A stretch of DNA of 45,156 bases from an uncultured Bacteroidales bacterium (GTDB lineage: Bacteria; Bacteroidota; Bacteroidia; Bacteroidales; Paludibacteraceae): positions 1 through 45,156 of the forward strand of contig CADCBB010000017.1 of the NCBI GenBank assembly GCA_902799555.1, given 5' to 3'. Positions 7,362 through 17,032 of the stretch are shown here, one piece after another (position 1 is the first letter of the stretch; each line of letters starts with the position of its first letter). The notes beneath the pieces were generated by a model that searched no databases, was not told the origin of the DNA, and saw nothing but the letters and a program-made list of their open reading frames with translations. The translations under genes were made by a program, and so were the position numbers.

Positions 7362-8492
7362 CAGTTCGCGGAACTGTATCTTGGCGTGCGTATCGCCATC
7401 CATAATGACCGAGGTGTCATAGCGCGGATGCAAGGACAGACGTGCGGACATAAAGCGGTTGATAATAAAATCGCAGTTCACCTCAAGGTCTATCTCCACA
7501 TCGTGGTAGTTGGTATAGAAAAAGAATTTTGTATCCAAAGCCACTTCACGAACGGGTTTCCATGTATATTCCACACGCACCGACGAACCGATATTATGTT
7601 GGGTGCGCTCACCGGCTTTGAGGCCGTAGTCTTTGGCGTTCACCCGCACGGTATCGTGCACATGAATCATCTTATACGACAGCGGCGAGAAGGAGACGGA
7701 GAGTCCCGAAACGGGTTTATAATCAAGACCTAACGCGGCATTGAAACGGAAAGGCGAGAAGGGCCCCGACTTGAGTTCCATCGAGTTGGATTTATAGGTA
7801 GGCAGCAAGCGCGTCTCTAACTCGGCGGAGATAGAGGTAAACAACTTCGGCACAATTCGCAGGTTCGCTTTGCTATAGATTCGGAAGAGGTCATCGGTCG
7901 TGTTGACCTTATGCAGGCTGTCGGCCGAAATCGTCGAACCGCCCATACGCCATTCACCGTAGTTTTCCCAAGTGAAGCGCTCGCGAATATAACTGATCTG
8001 CCCCTTTGCGATACCGAGTCCGGCGAAGGAAGACGAACCGCCCTGATACCAGTTGGGCGTGACGTAGTTCTGCGTAATCTGCGCCATGAGGGTTGCTTCG
8101 CGCCGCCAAGGAGACCGCATCTCACGGATGGCACGCAGCACCTCATTCCGGTCCTCCACCTCATCTTTCACCCATGATTTCTCAATAACGATAGCCGGCG
8201 TACGGTTCTTCTCTTGTACTTGCAGTTCGGCATTTACCAGCCGCAAGGAGTCTATCTCATGGATCTCGCGTTGGATCGAATCGAGCCGCATCAGTTCGGC
8301 CAGCGTGAGCGTGTCAACGGTATCCGAAGCATGGATCTGTTCGCTTTGCGCAGAGACCAGATCCAAGAGCACCAAATCGATATCCGCCGTGGTCTGCTGG
8401 TCCTGCAACCTAAAGGTATCCGGATAGACTTGTTGCGCCGCCATATGCATGACAGCGCAACAAATCGTTACTATGAACAGTATTTTCTTCAT
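7329..8492 (-). CDS. DUF3078 outer-membrane protein
   Basis: A 387-residue protein with a signal peptide (MKKILFIVTICCAVMHMAAQ) and a helical linker region. From about residue 145 it has a domain starting NYVTPNWYQGGSSSF, the motif that marks DUF3078. The remainder alternates aromatic and polar residues and ends in FAHKFY, as a beta-barrel strand would. It is probably an outer-membrane protein of unknown function. It lies downstream of secA on the same strand, separated by a palindromic repeat block. Its end overlaps the convergent HD gene by 33 bases. Confidence 0.75.
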   Translation of the reverse strand: MKKILFIVTICCAVMHMAAQQVYPDTFRLQDQQTTADIDLVLLDLVSAQSEQIHASDTVDTLTLAELMRLDSIQREIHEIDSLRLVNAELQVQEKNRTPAIVIEKSWVKDEVEDRNEVLRAIREMRSPWRREATLMAQITQNYVTPNWYQGGSSSFAGLGIAKGQISYIRERFTWENYGEWRMGGSTISADSLHKVNTTDDLFRIYSKANLRIVPKLFTSISAELETRLLPTYKSNSMELKSGPFSPFRFNAALGLDYKPVSGLSVSFSPLSYKMIHVHDTVRVNAKDYGLKAGERTQHNIGSSVRVEYTWKPVREVALDTKFFFYTNYHDVEIDLEVNCDFIINRFMSARLSLHPRYDTSVIMDGDTHAKIQFRELLSVGFAHKFY

Positions 8493-8534
8493 TTCGAGAT
8501 TTCGAGATCTCGAGGTCTCGAGACGTCGATTCGA
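8493..8534. repeat. Period-8 palindromic repeat between secA and the DUF3078 gene
   Basis: Successive 8-mers CGAGATTT, CGAGATCT, CGAGGTCT, CGAGACGT and CGATTCGA form a degenerate tandem array, most units being self-complementary. It fills the whole gap between the secA stop and the next start codon. Confidence 0.75.
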
Positions 8535-11500
8535 TTAAACACCGGCCTGTAGTTTACCGTGACATTGTTTGTATTTCTTACCACTTCCACAGGGACATGG
8601 GTCGTTCGGACGTGGTTTCTTATCCACGTGGATCGGTTCAGGCCGTGCGTTCTCACGGGTGTCACGACCGGCAGCCTGGGCTGCACCTGAAGCTTGCGCC
8701 GCCTGCTGTACCGCATCTTTCTGCGTACGATAGCGGCTATAATCCATACGGCGTTGTTGCTGTGCTTGCTGCACCTTATCGGGCTCGGTCATATGAATTT
8801 GACCACGTAAGAGGATCGCCAAAGCACGGCGGTTGAGGGCGTCAAGCATCTGTTTGAAGATATTGAACGACTCCAACTTATAGATCAACAACGGGTCTTT
8901 CTGCTCGTAGGACGCGTTCTGTACGGACTGTTTGAGGTCATCCAATTGACGAAGGTGCTCTTTCCACTCATCATCGATGACGTAGAGCAACATACGTTTC
9001 TCAAACTCCCGTACCGCCTCTTTGCAATGACTCTCGGCAGCCGACTTGAGGTTGACAGCAATGTTATACACTTTCTTACCGTCGGTGATCGGGATGAGGA
9101 TGTTTTCATACATCTGTCCCTTGGTCTCATAGACATACTGAATCTGCGGATCCGCGATCTGCATCAGTTTGTCCATACGGCGTTTGAAGCTATCGAGTGC
9201 GGCCTCAGCCAGCTGTTCACTCAGCATATCGCGTTTGCTATGATGGAAGGTATCTTCATCGAACGGCACCTCAATCGCAAAGGTCTGCATCACATCGTAT
9301 TTCAGCCCTTCGTAGTCGCCTACCGAACGAGCCTCATTGAGAATGTTCTCCGCCGTCTCGTAGATCATATTCGTGATATCGACACCTATACGCTCACCCA
9401 TGAGGGCGTGGCGACGCTTCGCATAGATCAAGTTACGCTGCTGGTTCATCACATCATCGTATTCGATCAAGCGTTTACGGATACCGAAGTTATTCTCCTC
9501 GACCTTCTTCTGCGCACGTTCAATAGAGTTTGAGATCATGTTATGCTCGATCATCTCGCCTTCCTGGAAGCCCATACGGTCCATGACCGAAGCGATACGT
9601 TCCGAACCGAACATACGCATCAAGTCATCCTCAAGCGAAACGTAGAAGACGGAACTACCCGGGTCACCTTGACGACCGGCACGACCACGTAGCTGGCGGT
9701 CCACACGACGGCTCTCGTGACGCTCCGTACCGATGATGGCGAGACCACCGGCCTCTTTCACCTCAGGTGTCAACTTGATATCGGTACCACGACCTGCCAT
9801 GTTGGTGGCGATCGTTACAACACCGGCCCGACCGGCCTCAGCGACTACTTGCGCCTCCTGTTGGTGCAACTTGGCGTTGAGGACATTATGCTTGATCTTA
9901 CGAAGCGTCAACATACGACTCAAGAGCTCGGATATCTCGACACTGGTCGTACCGACCAATACCGGACGACCTTGGTTCACCATCTCCACGATCTCGTCAA
10001 TGACCGCGTTGTATTTCTCACGCTTGGTGCGGTAGATACGGTCGTTCATGTCGATACGGGCAATCGGCTTGTTGGTCGGGATCACAACGACATCCAGTTT
10101 GTAGATATTCCAGAACTCACCTGCCTCGGTCTCAGCCGTACCGGTCATACCGGAGAGTTTGTGATACATACGGAAATAGTTCTGCAGCGTGATCGTCGCA
10201 AAGGTCTGGGTAGCGCCCTCGACCTTTACGTTCTCTTTCGCCTCCACTGCTTGGTGCAGACCATCGGACCAACGACGACCTTCCATAATACGGCCTGTCT
10301 GCTCGTCCACGATCTTCACCTCACCGCCATCGATGATATAATCGACATCTTTCTCGAAGAGGGTGTAGGCCTTGAGCAACTGGTGTACGGTATGTACGCG
10401 CTCCGACTTAATGCTGTAGTTGGTCAGGATATCATCCTTGCGCTGCTGCTTTTCTTCTGCAGCCAGACCTGTCTGACCTTCCAGCTCTGCCATTTCGGAA
10501 CCTACGTCCGGCAACACGAAGAAATCGGGGTCATCGGTCGTACCGGTGAGGGCATCGATACCCTTGTCGGTCAACTCGATGGACTTGTTCTTCTCGTCAA
10601 TAACGAAATAGAGCTCGTCGGTCGCGATATGCATGTTCTTCTCGTTCTCTTGGAGGTAGAACTCCTCGGTCTTCTGGAGGCGCACCTTGATCCCGGGTTC
10701 AGAGAGGTACTTGATGAGCGCCTTCGATTTCGGCATTCCTTTGAACGAACGGAAGAGCGCCAGTTCACCCTCTTCGCGCACTTTCTCATCCTCCGAACCC
10801 ATCTTCGCTTTGGCCTCAGCGAGCAGCTTGGTCGTCAAGGTCGTCTGCTGGCGTACGAGGTTCGCTACGCGGTCTTTGTACTCATCGAACATCTGATCCT
10901 CACCACGCGGCACAGGACCGGAGATGATCAACGGCGTACGGGCATCATCGATCAAGACGGAGTCCACCTCATCGACGATCGCGAAGTTATGACCGCGTTG
11001 CACGAGATCCAGCGGGCTGATGGCCATGTTATCACGCAGGTAATCAAAACCGAACTCGTTGTTTGTACCAAAGGTAATATCGCAGGCATACGCCTTACGA
11101 CGCTCATCGGAATTGGGTTTATAGCGGTCGATACAATCGACACTCAAGCCAAGGAATTGGTAGAGCGGGCCATTCCACTCGCAGTCACGTTTGGCGAGGT
11201 AGTCATTGACGGTCACTACGTGAACACCTTCGTGCGTGAGGGCGTTGAGGTACACCGGCAAGGTAGCAACCAAGGTCTTACCTTCACCGGTAGCCATCTC
11301 GGCGATCTTACCCTGATGCAGCACGACACCACCGAAGAGCTGCACATCATAGTGCACCATATCCCATGTGATCTCATTACCGCCGGCCATCCAGTGGTTG
11401 TGATAGATCGCTTTCTCGCCGATGATCTCGATGAAGTCATAGCGCGGATCGGCTGCGAGGTCCTTATCCATCTGCGTAGCGGTCACCTCGACCGTCTCAC

Positions 11501-11870
11501 TCTGCGCAAAACGACGAGCTGCCGACTTAACGATTGCAAAGGCCTCCGGCAGGATCTCTTTTAGTACTTCTTCGTACTTATCCTTGATCTCTTTCTCTAA
11601 CTTATCTACCTCGTTGTAGATCTTCTCGCGTTTCTCGATCGGGGTCTCTTCGATGGATGCTTTGAGTTCAGCGATGCGGGCTTTCTTGTCTGCTACCGCT
11701 GCCTGCAACTTGCCCATCAGCGCCCAAGAGTGCGCACGCAATTCATCATTAGACAGCGCGTCAATGGTTGCGTACGCTGCCTTCACTTGGTCTACTATCG
11801 GTTGAATGGCACGGATGTCTTTCTCCTGCTTGTTACCGAATAGTTTGGTAATAATCGCTAAAAAATTCAT
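8535..11870 (-). CDS. secA: Preprotein translocase ATPase SecA
   Basis: The motor that pushes unfolded proteins through SecYEG. The 1111-residue protein has Walker A ATGEGKTL (193-200), the [16 protein letters not shown] motif II region, the [27 protein letters not shown] pre-motif stretch and [10 protein letters not shown]. It ends in the zinc- and SecB-binding type tail [15 protein letters not shown]. The length exceeds the roughly 900 residues of proteobacterial SecA because of an N-terminal coiled insertion (about 60-110), which is usual in Bacteroidetes. The start ATG at 11868-11870 follows a clear promoter. A long reading frame on the opposite strand is a shadow of this conserved gene. 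Confidence 0.97.
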   Translation of the reverse strand: MNFLAIITKLFGNKQEKDIRAIQPIVDQVKAAYATIDALSNDELRAHSWALMGKLQAAVADKKARIAELKASIEETPIEKREKIYNEVDKLEKEIKDKYEEVLKEILPEAFAIVKSAARRFAQSETVEVTATQMDKDLAADPRYDFIEIIGEKAIYHNHWMAGGNEITWDMVHYDVQLFGGVVLHQGKIAEMATGEGKTLVATLPVYLNALTHEGVHVVTVNDYLAKRDCEWNGPLYQFLGLSVDCIDRYKPNSDERRKAYACDITFGTNNEFGFDYLRDNMAISPLDLVQRGHNFAIVDEVDSVLIDDARTPLIISGPVPRGEDQMFDEYKDRVANLVRQQTTLTTKLLAEAKAKMGSEDEKVREEGELALFRSFKGMPKSKALIKYLSEPGIKVRLQKTEEFYLQENEKNMHIATDELYFVIDEKNKSIELTDKGIDALTGTTDDPDFFVLPDVGSEMAELEGQTGLAAEEKQQRKDDILTNYSIKSERVHTVHQLLKAYTLFEKDVDYIIDGGEVKIVDEQTGRIMEGRRWSDGLHQAVEAKENVKVEGATQTFATITLQNYFRMYHKLSGMTGTAETEAGEFWNIYKLDVVVIPTNKPIARIDMNDRIYRTKREKYNAVIDEIVEMVNQGRPVLVGTTSVEISELLSRMLTLRKIKHNVLNAKLHQQEAQVVAEAGRAGVVTIATNMAGRGTDIKLTPEVKEAGGLAIIGTERHESRRVDRQLRGRAGRQGDPGSSVFYVSLEDDLMRMFGSERIASVMDRMGFQEGEMIEHNMISNSIERAQKKVEENNFGIRKRLIEYDDVMNQQRNLIYAKRRHALMGERIGVDITNMIYETAENILNEARSVGDYEGLKYDVMQTFAIEVPFDEDTFHHSKRDMLSEQLAEAALDSFKRRMDKLMQIADPQIQYVYETKGQMYENILIPITDGKKVYNIAVNLKSAAESHCKEAVREFEKRMLLYVIDDEWKEHLRQLDDLKQSVQNASYEQKDPLLIYKLESFNIFKQMLDALNRRALAILLRGQIHMTEPDKVQQAQQQRRMDYSRYRTQKDAVQQAAQASGAAQAAGRDTRENARPEPIHVDKKPRPNDPCPCGSGKKYKQCHGKLQAGV

Positions 11871-11902
11871 ATGTCGTTTCAGTATTTACACAAAATGCGG
11901 TG

Positions 11903-11933
11903 CAAAGGTACACATTTTTTTCCATATATGCAA
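11903..11933 (-). promoter_or_regulatory. secA promoter
   Basis: On the reverse strand TTGCATATAT (TTG at 11931-11933), 20 bp, then TACCTTTG (11903-11910). It is divergent from the promoter of the lipid kinase gene. Confidence 0.8.
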
Positions 11934-11992
11934 GAACAAAATGCGTACCACGTTATTTTTTCTGCCAATTTGGCAGTTTTTCGCACGCGCGC

Positions 11993-12023
11993 TTGTACAA
12001 ATCAAAACTTTTTTGTAATTTTG
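11993..12023 (+). promoter_or_regulatory. Promoter of the lipid kinase-dut run
   Basis: TTG (11993-11995), 20 bp, TAATTTTG (12016-12023). It shows that the open frame before the ATG at 12055 is leader rather than coding. Confidence 0.7.
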
Positions 12024-12054
12024 CGGCCGATTTAACTTGCATAATTGTGTACGT

Positions 12055-12975
12055 ATGAAAAATATAGCATTTATCATCAACCCTGTGTCGGGAAGTAAGG
12101 AAACGCAGAATGCGAAGAAGAAACTGCCGAAATTGATCATGCAGACTCTGGATGCAGAACAATGGCTTCCGAACATCGCGTTCACGGAGTATGCCGGTCA
12201 TGCAACAGAGATGGCCTACCAGTACGCCCGGATGGGTTTTGATGCGGTGGTAGCCGTAGGCGGTGACGGAACGGTGAATGAAGTGGCAAGGGGATTAGTT
12301 AAAGGTGAAAGGTCAAAGGTGAAAGGTGAAAGGGCGACCGCATTAGGCATCATCCCGATGGGAAGCGGAAACGGATTTGCACGTCATCTGAACATTCCTA
12401 TCCGTCCGCAGAAAGCCTTGGAGATGATCAACCATAGCGAACCGATCAGTGTGGATTATGGTCTGGCGAACGGAGAGTTGTTTGTCAGCACATGTGGCAC
12501 GGGTTTTGATGCAGTGGTAGCCGATAACTTCGCTGCCAGCAACAAACGCGGTTTCATGACGTACCTGCAGAATGTCATCAAGGAGGCGTTCAGCTATCAG
12601 CCGCAGAACTACCACATCGTAGGTGACGGCATTGACGTGACGCATAAGGCCTTCCTGATCACTTTTGCCAATGCAAACCAATGGGGTTACGAGGCACTGA
12701 TTGCACCGAAAGCCAGTGTACAGGACGGTAAGATGGATATCATGCTGATGTCGAGTCACGCCATTTTGGGTAGCGCCAGCCTGGCTTTGCGGCTCTTTGC
12801 CGGCAGCATCGATGACAGCCATTTCATGGACACGATACGTGCGAAAGAGGTGACCTTGGAGCGCGAAGAAGCAGCGCCGTTCCATATCGATGGCGATCCG
12901 GTAGAGATGGAGAAAGATATCCATATTCAAATCATTCCGGACGGAATGAGAGTGTTAGTCGAAAAACGATTCTAA
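12055..12975 (+). CDS. Diacylglycerol/lipid kinase family protein (YegS/DgkB-like)
   Basis: A 306-residue cytoplasmic kinase. Family motifs visible are IAFIINPVSGS at the start, VAVGGDGTVNEVARGL and LGIIPMGSGNGFARHL; the C-terminal part ends FHIDGDPVEME as in DgkB/YegS proteins. It probably phosphorylates diacylglycerol or a related lipid, recycling it for phospholipid synthesis. Between the GGDGTVNE motif and the GSGNG motif lies an extra segment, VKGERSKVKGERA, encoded by the AAAGGTG micro-repeat at 12300-12333; this loop is normally short. A TTG further upstream is in frame but is too close to the promoter. Confidence 0.9.
   Translation: MKNIAFIINPVSGSKETQNAKKKLPKLIMQTLDAEQWLPNIAFTEYAGHATEMAYQYARMGFDAVVAVGGDGTVNEVARGLVKGERSKVKGERATALGIIPMGSGNGFARHLNIPIRPQKALEMINHSEPISVDYGLANGELFVSTCGTGFDAVVADNFAASNKRGFMTYLQNVIKEAFSYQPQNYHIVGDGIDVTHKAFLITFANANQWGYEALIAPKASVQDGKMDIMLMSSHAILGSASLALRLFAGSIDDSHFMDTIRAKEVTLEREEAAPFHIDGDPVEMEKDIHIQIIPDGMRVLVEKRF
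12300..12333 (+). repeat. AAAGGTG micro-repeat inside the lipid kinase gene
   Basis: Degenerate tandem copies of AAAGGTGAAAGGT in frame with the gene. The same sequence family occurs at 23116-23147 and, reverse-complemented, near 26397-26429. Confidence 0.85.
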
Positions 12976-13007
12976 ATTGGAGATTGAAGATTGAAAATTG
13001 AAGATTT
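12974..13007 (+). repeat. AAATTGA-type micro-repeat before dut
   Basis: Degenerate tandem GATTGAAAATTGAAG units fill the whole gap between the kinase stop and the dut start. The same family appears at 26332-26362 and near 44862-44884. Confidence 0.8.
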
Positions 13008-13442
13008 ATGATTTTAAAAATTATCAATAAGAGCAATAATCCGCTGCCGAAGTACGAGAGTGCGCAGGCGGCAGGAATGGATATACGGTGTAATATTACG
13101 GAAGCAATCACGTTGCAACCCATGGAGCGGAAACTCATCCCGACGGGTTTGTTTATTGAGTTACCGGCCGGTTTTGAAGCACAGATTCGTCCGCGTAGCG
13201 GCTTGGCTCTGAAACGCGGCCTGACCGTACTCAACACCCCGGGTACCATCGATGCAGACTACCGCGGTGAGGTAGGCGTGATCCTGATCAACCTAAGCGG
13301 CGAACCGCAGACGATTGAACCGGGAGAGCGTATCTGCCAAATGGTGATCGCCAAACACGAGACACCGGAGGTAGTGGAAGTAGAAGAGCTAAGCGACACC
13401 GAACGCGGTGCAGGCGGTTTCGGACATTCAGGTCGAAAATAA
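13008..13442 (+). CDS. dut: dUTP diphosphatase
   Basis: Hydrolyses dUTP to dUMP and pyrophosphate, keeping uracil out of DNA and supplying thymidylate synthesis. The 144-residue, trimeric-type protein shows the five motifs in order: AAGMDIR (21-27), an RPRSGLALK loop, the [14 protein letters not shown] active-site stretch, [10 protein letters not shown], and the C-terminal [11 protein letters not shown] arm that closes over the nucleotide. The ATG follows a micro-repeat directly. It is followed by a TPR gene with only a repeat block between. Confidence 0.96.
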   Translation: MILKIINKSNNPLPKYESAQAAGMDIRCNITEAITLQPMERKLIPTGLFIELPAGFEAQIRPRSGLALKRGLTVLNTPGTIDADYRGEVGVILINLSGEPQTIEPGERICQMVIAKHETPEVVEVEELSDTERGAGGFGHSGRK

Positions 13443-13482
13443 ATCGTTATAACGTTATAACGTGCTTACGTCATTACGACAT
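13443..13482 (+). repeat. GTTATAACG/GTCATTACG micro-repeat carrying the TPR gene start
   Basis: CGTTATAACGTTATAACG followed by GTGCTTACGTCATTACGACAT. The GTG start codon of the next gene lies inside this repeat. A related block sits at about 3968-3999 and another within the U32 gene at 19052-19090. Confidence 0.7.
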
Positions 13483-14322
13483 ATATTTTTAGTAACTGCC
13501 CTGCTCTTTGTGCCGGCGATACACGCGATCACGGTAGAGCAAGAACAGCAATTCATGTACTACTGGTACGCGGCGCGTCAGGCGATCACCGACGAGCGCT
13601 ACCAGGAGGCGTTTGCATTGCTGCAGTTCTGCAACACGATCAAGCCGGACGATGCCAAGACCTTATCGTTCCTCGGCGTGATCTATGAGAGTTTGCATAA
13701 GGAAGACATCGCAAAGGAATTTTACAAAAAGGCCTACGAAGTGGATCCGGCGAATAATTGGCAAAATTGGTTAGAGCCGCTCAAACAGGACTATATCGCG
13801 CAGGGAGAATGGAAGAAAGCACTGAAGGTGCAAGACGAGATCGATGCACGCAAGGGTGAGATCGATGCCTACAGTGCCTTGACCCGCTATGAGATCTATG
13901 CCCGTTGGGGGAAGACCAAACAAGCCATCGGAGCCATCGATGCGTACTTGAAGACCGATCCGGACAATTTGCGTTTTCAGCTTTTCCGGCTGGAATGTCT
14001 GGAGCGCACCAAAGCGAAGAAGAAAGAGCTGTATGCGCAGTACGAACGAGTGTTGGAGTTGGATCCGTATAATGCAGTGGTGCTCAATAACTACGCTTAC
14101 CACTTGGCGACGCACGGAGGCGATCTGACCAAGGCAGAAAAGATGAGTAGTCTGGCTATTCGCGAACAGCCGAATAACCCGGTCTTCCTGGATACCTACG
14201 GCTGGATCTTGCATCTACAGGGTCAAGACGACTTGGCGAAATTCTACCTGCAGAAAGCCCTCCGGAACGCGGATGCGGAAAACAGCGAAGAGATACAAAG
14301 TCATATCGATGCGATTCAATAA
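13462..14322 (+). CDS. Exported tetratricopeptide-repeat protein
   Basis: A 286-residue protein with a signal peptide (hydrophobic FLVTALLFVPAIHA) followed by several helical TPR units, for example EAFALLQFCNTIKPDDAKTL, AYEVDPANNW, LNNYAYHLATHGGDL and FLDTYGWILHLQGQ. TPRs bind partner proteins; this one probably works in the periplasm as an assembly scaffold. The best start is the GTG at 13462, because the first ATG (13555) would remove the signal peptide. The GTG lies in a micro-repeat. It overlaps the next gene by 14 bases. The order dut-TPR-DUF4292-EnvC is, as far as I know, common in Bacteroidetes. Confidence 0.85.
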   Translation: MLTSLRHIFLVTALLFVPAIHAITVEQEQQFMYYWYAARQAITDERYQEAFALLQFCNTIKPDDAKTLSFLGVIYESLHKEDIAKEFYKKAYEVDPANNWQNWLEPLKQDYIAQGEWKKALKVQDEIDARKGEIDAYSALTRYEIYARWGKTKQAIGAIDAYLKTDPDNLRFQLFRLECLERTKAKKKELYAQYERVLELDPYNAVVLNNYAYHLATHGGDLTKAEKMSSLAIREQPNNPVFLDTYGWILHLQGQDDLAKFYLQKALRNADAENSEEIQSHIDAIQ

Positions 14323-14866
14323 ATACATAGTGTTTTTGGCGGCCGTACTCGTATTGGCGAGTTGCGGAACGAAGAAGAAAGTAGTCGAAAGTCAAGAGTC
14401 GATAGTCGAAAGCGTACCGACTTGGCATACCTGTTTGATTCAGGGCGCACAGGCGACGGTGACGACCGAGAACGATCGGATCTCTGCGGCGGTGACGATG
14501 CAAGTCGTGCGGGACTCGATGCTCGTGATCAGCGTGATGCCGATGTTGGGCATGGAGATGCTACGTGTAGAGGCTACGCCGCTGGAGGTGATCGCGATCG
14601 ATAAGATACACGGTCAGTATGCCACCGCGACCTATGCGGAGCTGAACCGGAAATTGACACCTTCGTTAAACTGGGATATCTTGCAACAACTCTGTTCGGC
14701 GGAGTTGCCGACGGGCGACCAGAAAGCGAGGCTGCTGTATATGTTCGGCGACGATACGATCGAGATCGTGATCAACTACTCGCCGCGTCAATTGGATGTG
14801 CCGGTACGCGTGATGAACATACCGACCAAACGTTACACCAAAGTAGATATATCTAAATGGCTATAA
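14309..14866 (+). CDS. DUF4292-type lipoprotein
   Basis: A 185-residue lipoprotein beginning MRFNKYIVFLAAVLVLASCG, with lipobox LASC, so it is anchored by a lipid at its cysteine. The body alternates hydrophobic and polar residues, as in the LolA/LolB-like beta-fold proposed for DUF4292, and has the NWDILQQL stretch. Just after the lipobox the linker VVESQESIVES is encoded by a GTCGAAAGT micro-repeat (14381-14412). A longer frame from 14273 exists but lacks a signal peptide, so the ATG at 14309 is preferred. The start overlaps the TPR gene by 14 bases and the stop overlaps the next gene by 10. Confidence 0.75.
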   Translation: MRFNKYIVFLAAVLVLASCGTKKKVVESQESIVESVPTWHTCLIQGAQATVTTENDRISAAVTMQVVRDSMLVISVMPMLGMEMLRVEATPLEVIAIDKIHGQYATATYAELNRKLTPSLNWDILQQLCSAELPTGDQKARLLYMFGDDTIEIVINYSPRQLDVPVRVMNIPTKRYTKVDISKWL

Positions 14867-16038
14867 AACGAAACATAGTAGTCTTGGTGCTTTGTGCATT
14901 GTTCCTTGCTCCCGCCTATGGTGAGAGCGTGAAGGATCTGCAGAAGAAGCAGAAGAAGCTGCAAGAGGAGATCGAGCAGACGAATAAGATGCTCAAGCAG
15001 ACCAAGAAAGATGAGTCAGCGACGATGAATAAATTGCAGCTCATCGGGCAGAACATCAAGACGCAGAAAAAACTCATCAACACGCTGGACAACGAGATCA
15101 CGGCTTTGAATCGCGAGATGCGTCATCTCAATGCGACGCGGGATTCGTTGCAAAAAGTGCTGGAGGGGTATAAGAACGACTACGCGGAGATGGTGCGGCA
15201 GAGCCATTATGCCCGCATGCAGCAGTCACCGTTGTTGTTCCTGCTCAGTAGCGACAGTTTTCAGCAGTTAGCCCGCCGTGCCAGGTACTTGCAAGAATTT
15301 GCCCGTTATCGTCAGGAGCAGGTGAAGCGTATCGAAAACACGCAAGCGGAGATAGACACGCAGAATGAGTTGCTCAAGGCCAACAAGAACGACAAGCAGA
15401 CGGCATTGAGCAACAAGAAAAAAGAGCAGGAGAACCTCAAGCGGGATGAACGCAAGCAGAAGACGATGCTGAATCAACTCAAGACCAAAGAGAAAGACCT
15501 GACCAAGCAGATTCAGCAGAAACAGAAGAAGGTGAACGAACTGAATAAGAAGATCGATGATATCGTTCGCCAGCAGGCGGAGAAAGCATCCAAGACGACC
15601 TTGACCAAAGAGCAACAACTCATCGCCGGTGGTTTCGAAGCCAACAAAGGACGGCTGCCTTGGCCGGTGGAGAAAGGAATGATCTCCGGTCATTTCGGCA
15701 AGCAGCAACACCCCGTGTACGCCCAAGTGATCATGGACAACAAGGGTATCTACCTGCAGACGGTTGCGGATGCCAAAGCGAGGGCAGTGTATAAAGGTGA
15801 AGTGACGAGTTGCTTCATGGTAAACGGCACCTATGCGGTGATCATCCAGCACGGTAACTACCGTACCGTCTATTCGAACCTCAGTAAGCTGAGTGTGAAG
15901 CAGGGCGATAAGGTGGAGACCAAGCAGGCACTCGGAACGATCTTCACCGACCCCGAACAAGACCAGAAGACGGAATTGTATTTTCAAGTATATAAAGACA
16001 GAGACATTTTAAACCCTGAATTATGGATAACAAGATAA
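14857..16038 (+). CDS. EnvC-like murein hydrolase activator (coiled coil plus degenerate LytM/M23 domain)
   Basis: A 393-residue exported protein. After a signal peptide (to about residue 23) come long Lys/Gln/Glu-rich coiled coils (25-120 and 160-250), then a LytM domain from about residue 268 (GRLPWPVEKGMISGHFGKQQHP). The zinc-binding residues of active M23 peptidases are partly replaced: HGNYRTVYSNL instead of the HxH type, and ELYFQVYK where ELHFE is usual. It is therefore probably a non-catalytic activator of cell-wall amidases during division, as EnvC is in E. coli. It overlaps genes on both sides. Confidence 0.85.
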   Translation: MAIKRNIVVLVLCALFLAPAYGESVKDLQKKQKKLQEEIEQTNKMLKQTKKDESATMNKLQLIGQNIKTQKKLINTLDNEITALNREMRHLNATRDSLQKVLEGYKNDYAEMVRQSHYARMQQSPLLFLLSSDSFQQLARRARYLQEFARYRQEQVKRIENTQAEIDTQNELLKANKNDKQTALSNKKKEQENLKRDERKQKTMLNQLKTKEKDLTKQIQQKQKKVNELNKKIDDIVRQQAEKASKTTLTKEQQLIAGGFEANKGRLPWPVEKGMISGHFGKQQHPVYAQVIMDNKGIYLQTVADAKARAVYKGEVTSCFMVNGTYAVIIQHGNYRTVYSNLSKLSVKQGDKVETKQALGTIFTDPEQDQKTELYFQVYKDRDILNPELWITR

Positions 16039-16562
16039 AGACATTTACCATTTGGGCATTTACCATTTGTTCATTTATTCTTTCCGGTTGTACGCAGAAT
16101 AATTGGGCGGACTGGAAAGTGCAAAACGAGCTCTGGTTAGCGGATAACCTGAAGCAGGAAGGTGTACAGGTGACGGAGAGCGGATTGCAGTATAAGATCA
16201 TTGCCGATCCGACGCCGAAGGATGCACGGCCGAATACGACCAGTACGATCGTGTGCGACTACCGTGTTAAACTCATTAACGGTTGTATTGTCGAGTCTCA
16301 GGGACCAACTTTTGGAGGTACTATTTCTGCTAAATTAAACTTAAGTCAAGTTATTCCGGGTTTCGTGGAAGGATGCCGTAAGATCCACAACAACGGCGAT
16401 ATCGAGTTGTATATTCCGGCGTACCTGGGCTATGACTATAGCAAGTACGAAAGCGATGAATACGACCAGGCCGAAGGAGCCGGTACCGAAGGTACATCCA
16501 GTTTTATTCCGCCCTACTCGACTTTGATCTACGTGATTCATCTATGCAGCGTTTCGGATTAA
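16023..16562 (+). CDS. FKBP-type peptidyl-prolyl isomerase lipoprotein
   Basis: A 179-residue lipoprotein with lipobox LSGC (20-23). The mature part contains an FKBP fold: GLQYKIIADP, the VCDYRVKLINGCIVES strand pair, LSQVIPGFVEGCRKI and the final PPYSTLIYVIHL strand. It should catalyse or assist proline isomerisation in exported proteins. Notably, the hydrophobic core of the signal peptide, TFTIWAFTICSFILSG, is encoded by a micro-repeat (16040-16080) whose units are ACATTTACCATTTGG. It overlaps the EnvC gene by 16 bases and the next lipoprotein gene by 19. Confidence 0.85.
   Translation: MDNKIKTFTIWAFTICSFILSGCTQNNWADWKVQNELWLADNLKQEGVQVTESGLQYKIIADPTPKDARPNTTSTIVCDYRVKLINGCIVESQGPTFGGTISAKLNLSQVIPGFVEGCRKIHNNGDIELYIPAYLGYDYSKYESDEYDQAEGAGTEGTSSFIPPYSTLIYVIHLCSVSD
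16040..16080 (+). repeat. CATTTACCATTTG micro-repeat encoding a signal-peptide core
   Basis: Two imperfect copies of ACATTTACCATTTGG plus a partial third copy. Its reverse complement matches the AAATGGTAAATG repeat at 19180-19215 in the U32 gene. Confidence 0.85.
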
Positions 16563-17026
16563 TAGCGTTTCTTCTATTGGTGCTGACGGCATGCGAGAAC
16601 ACGACTTTTCGGTCCAGTGTTCCTACCTATCCGGTGCATGTGGTCGTAGATACGAAGGCTGTTTTTGTGGATTTCCTGCCGGAGAACACAAACGCTTATA
16701 TCACCGTCAACGCCGAGGGTTACAAAGAGAACGGACAGTTCATCAAGGCTTTGACCATCGAGGATGCGTACGGCTATGCGGGCGTGTTGGTCTATGTAAG
16801 TCTGAATGGCTACGCGGCTTTCGATCTGGCCTGTCCGTACTGCGCGGCGAAAGGAAGGAAAATACCCTGCGAGATGAACGGCATCCATGCTGTCTGTCCG
16901 CATTGCGGAGAGAAATACGAAGTAGGAAGCGGCTATGCTATGCCACAAAACGGGATCAGCCATGAGGCCTTGCGGGCCTATAACATCATGTCGTCGGACG
17001 GACGCTTAACCGTCACACAAAAATAA
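16544..17026 (+). CDS. Small lipoprotein with a four-cysteine zinc-ribbon-like centre
   Basis: A 160-residue lipoprotein, lipobox LTAC (14-17). The middle holds two CxxC pairs, CPYC (near 96-99) and CPHC (near 119-122), spaced like a zinc ribbon or a Rieske-type fold. The classic Rieske histidine pattern is not obvious, since only CPHCG carries a His. Family and function are not recognised. The start overlaps the FKBP gene by 19 bases, so the two are co-translated. It may bind metal in the envelope. Confidence 0.65.
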   Translation: MQRFGLIAFLLLVLTACENTTFRSSVPTYPVHVVVDTKAVFVDFLPENTNAYITVNAEGYKENGQFIKALTIEDAYGYAGVLVYVSLNGYAAFDLACPYCAAKGRKIPCEMNGIHAVCPHCGEKYEVGSGYAMPQNGISHEALRAYNIMSSDGRLTVTQK

Positions 17027-17032
17027 ACGCCT

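Noticed and set aside
9717-11564. A 615-codon open frame on the forward strand, opposite secA
   Set aside because: It is the antisense of a highly conserved gene with strong codon bias, shows no family motif, and has no promoter or ribosome-binding site of its own.
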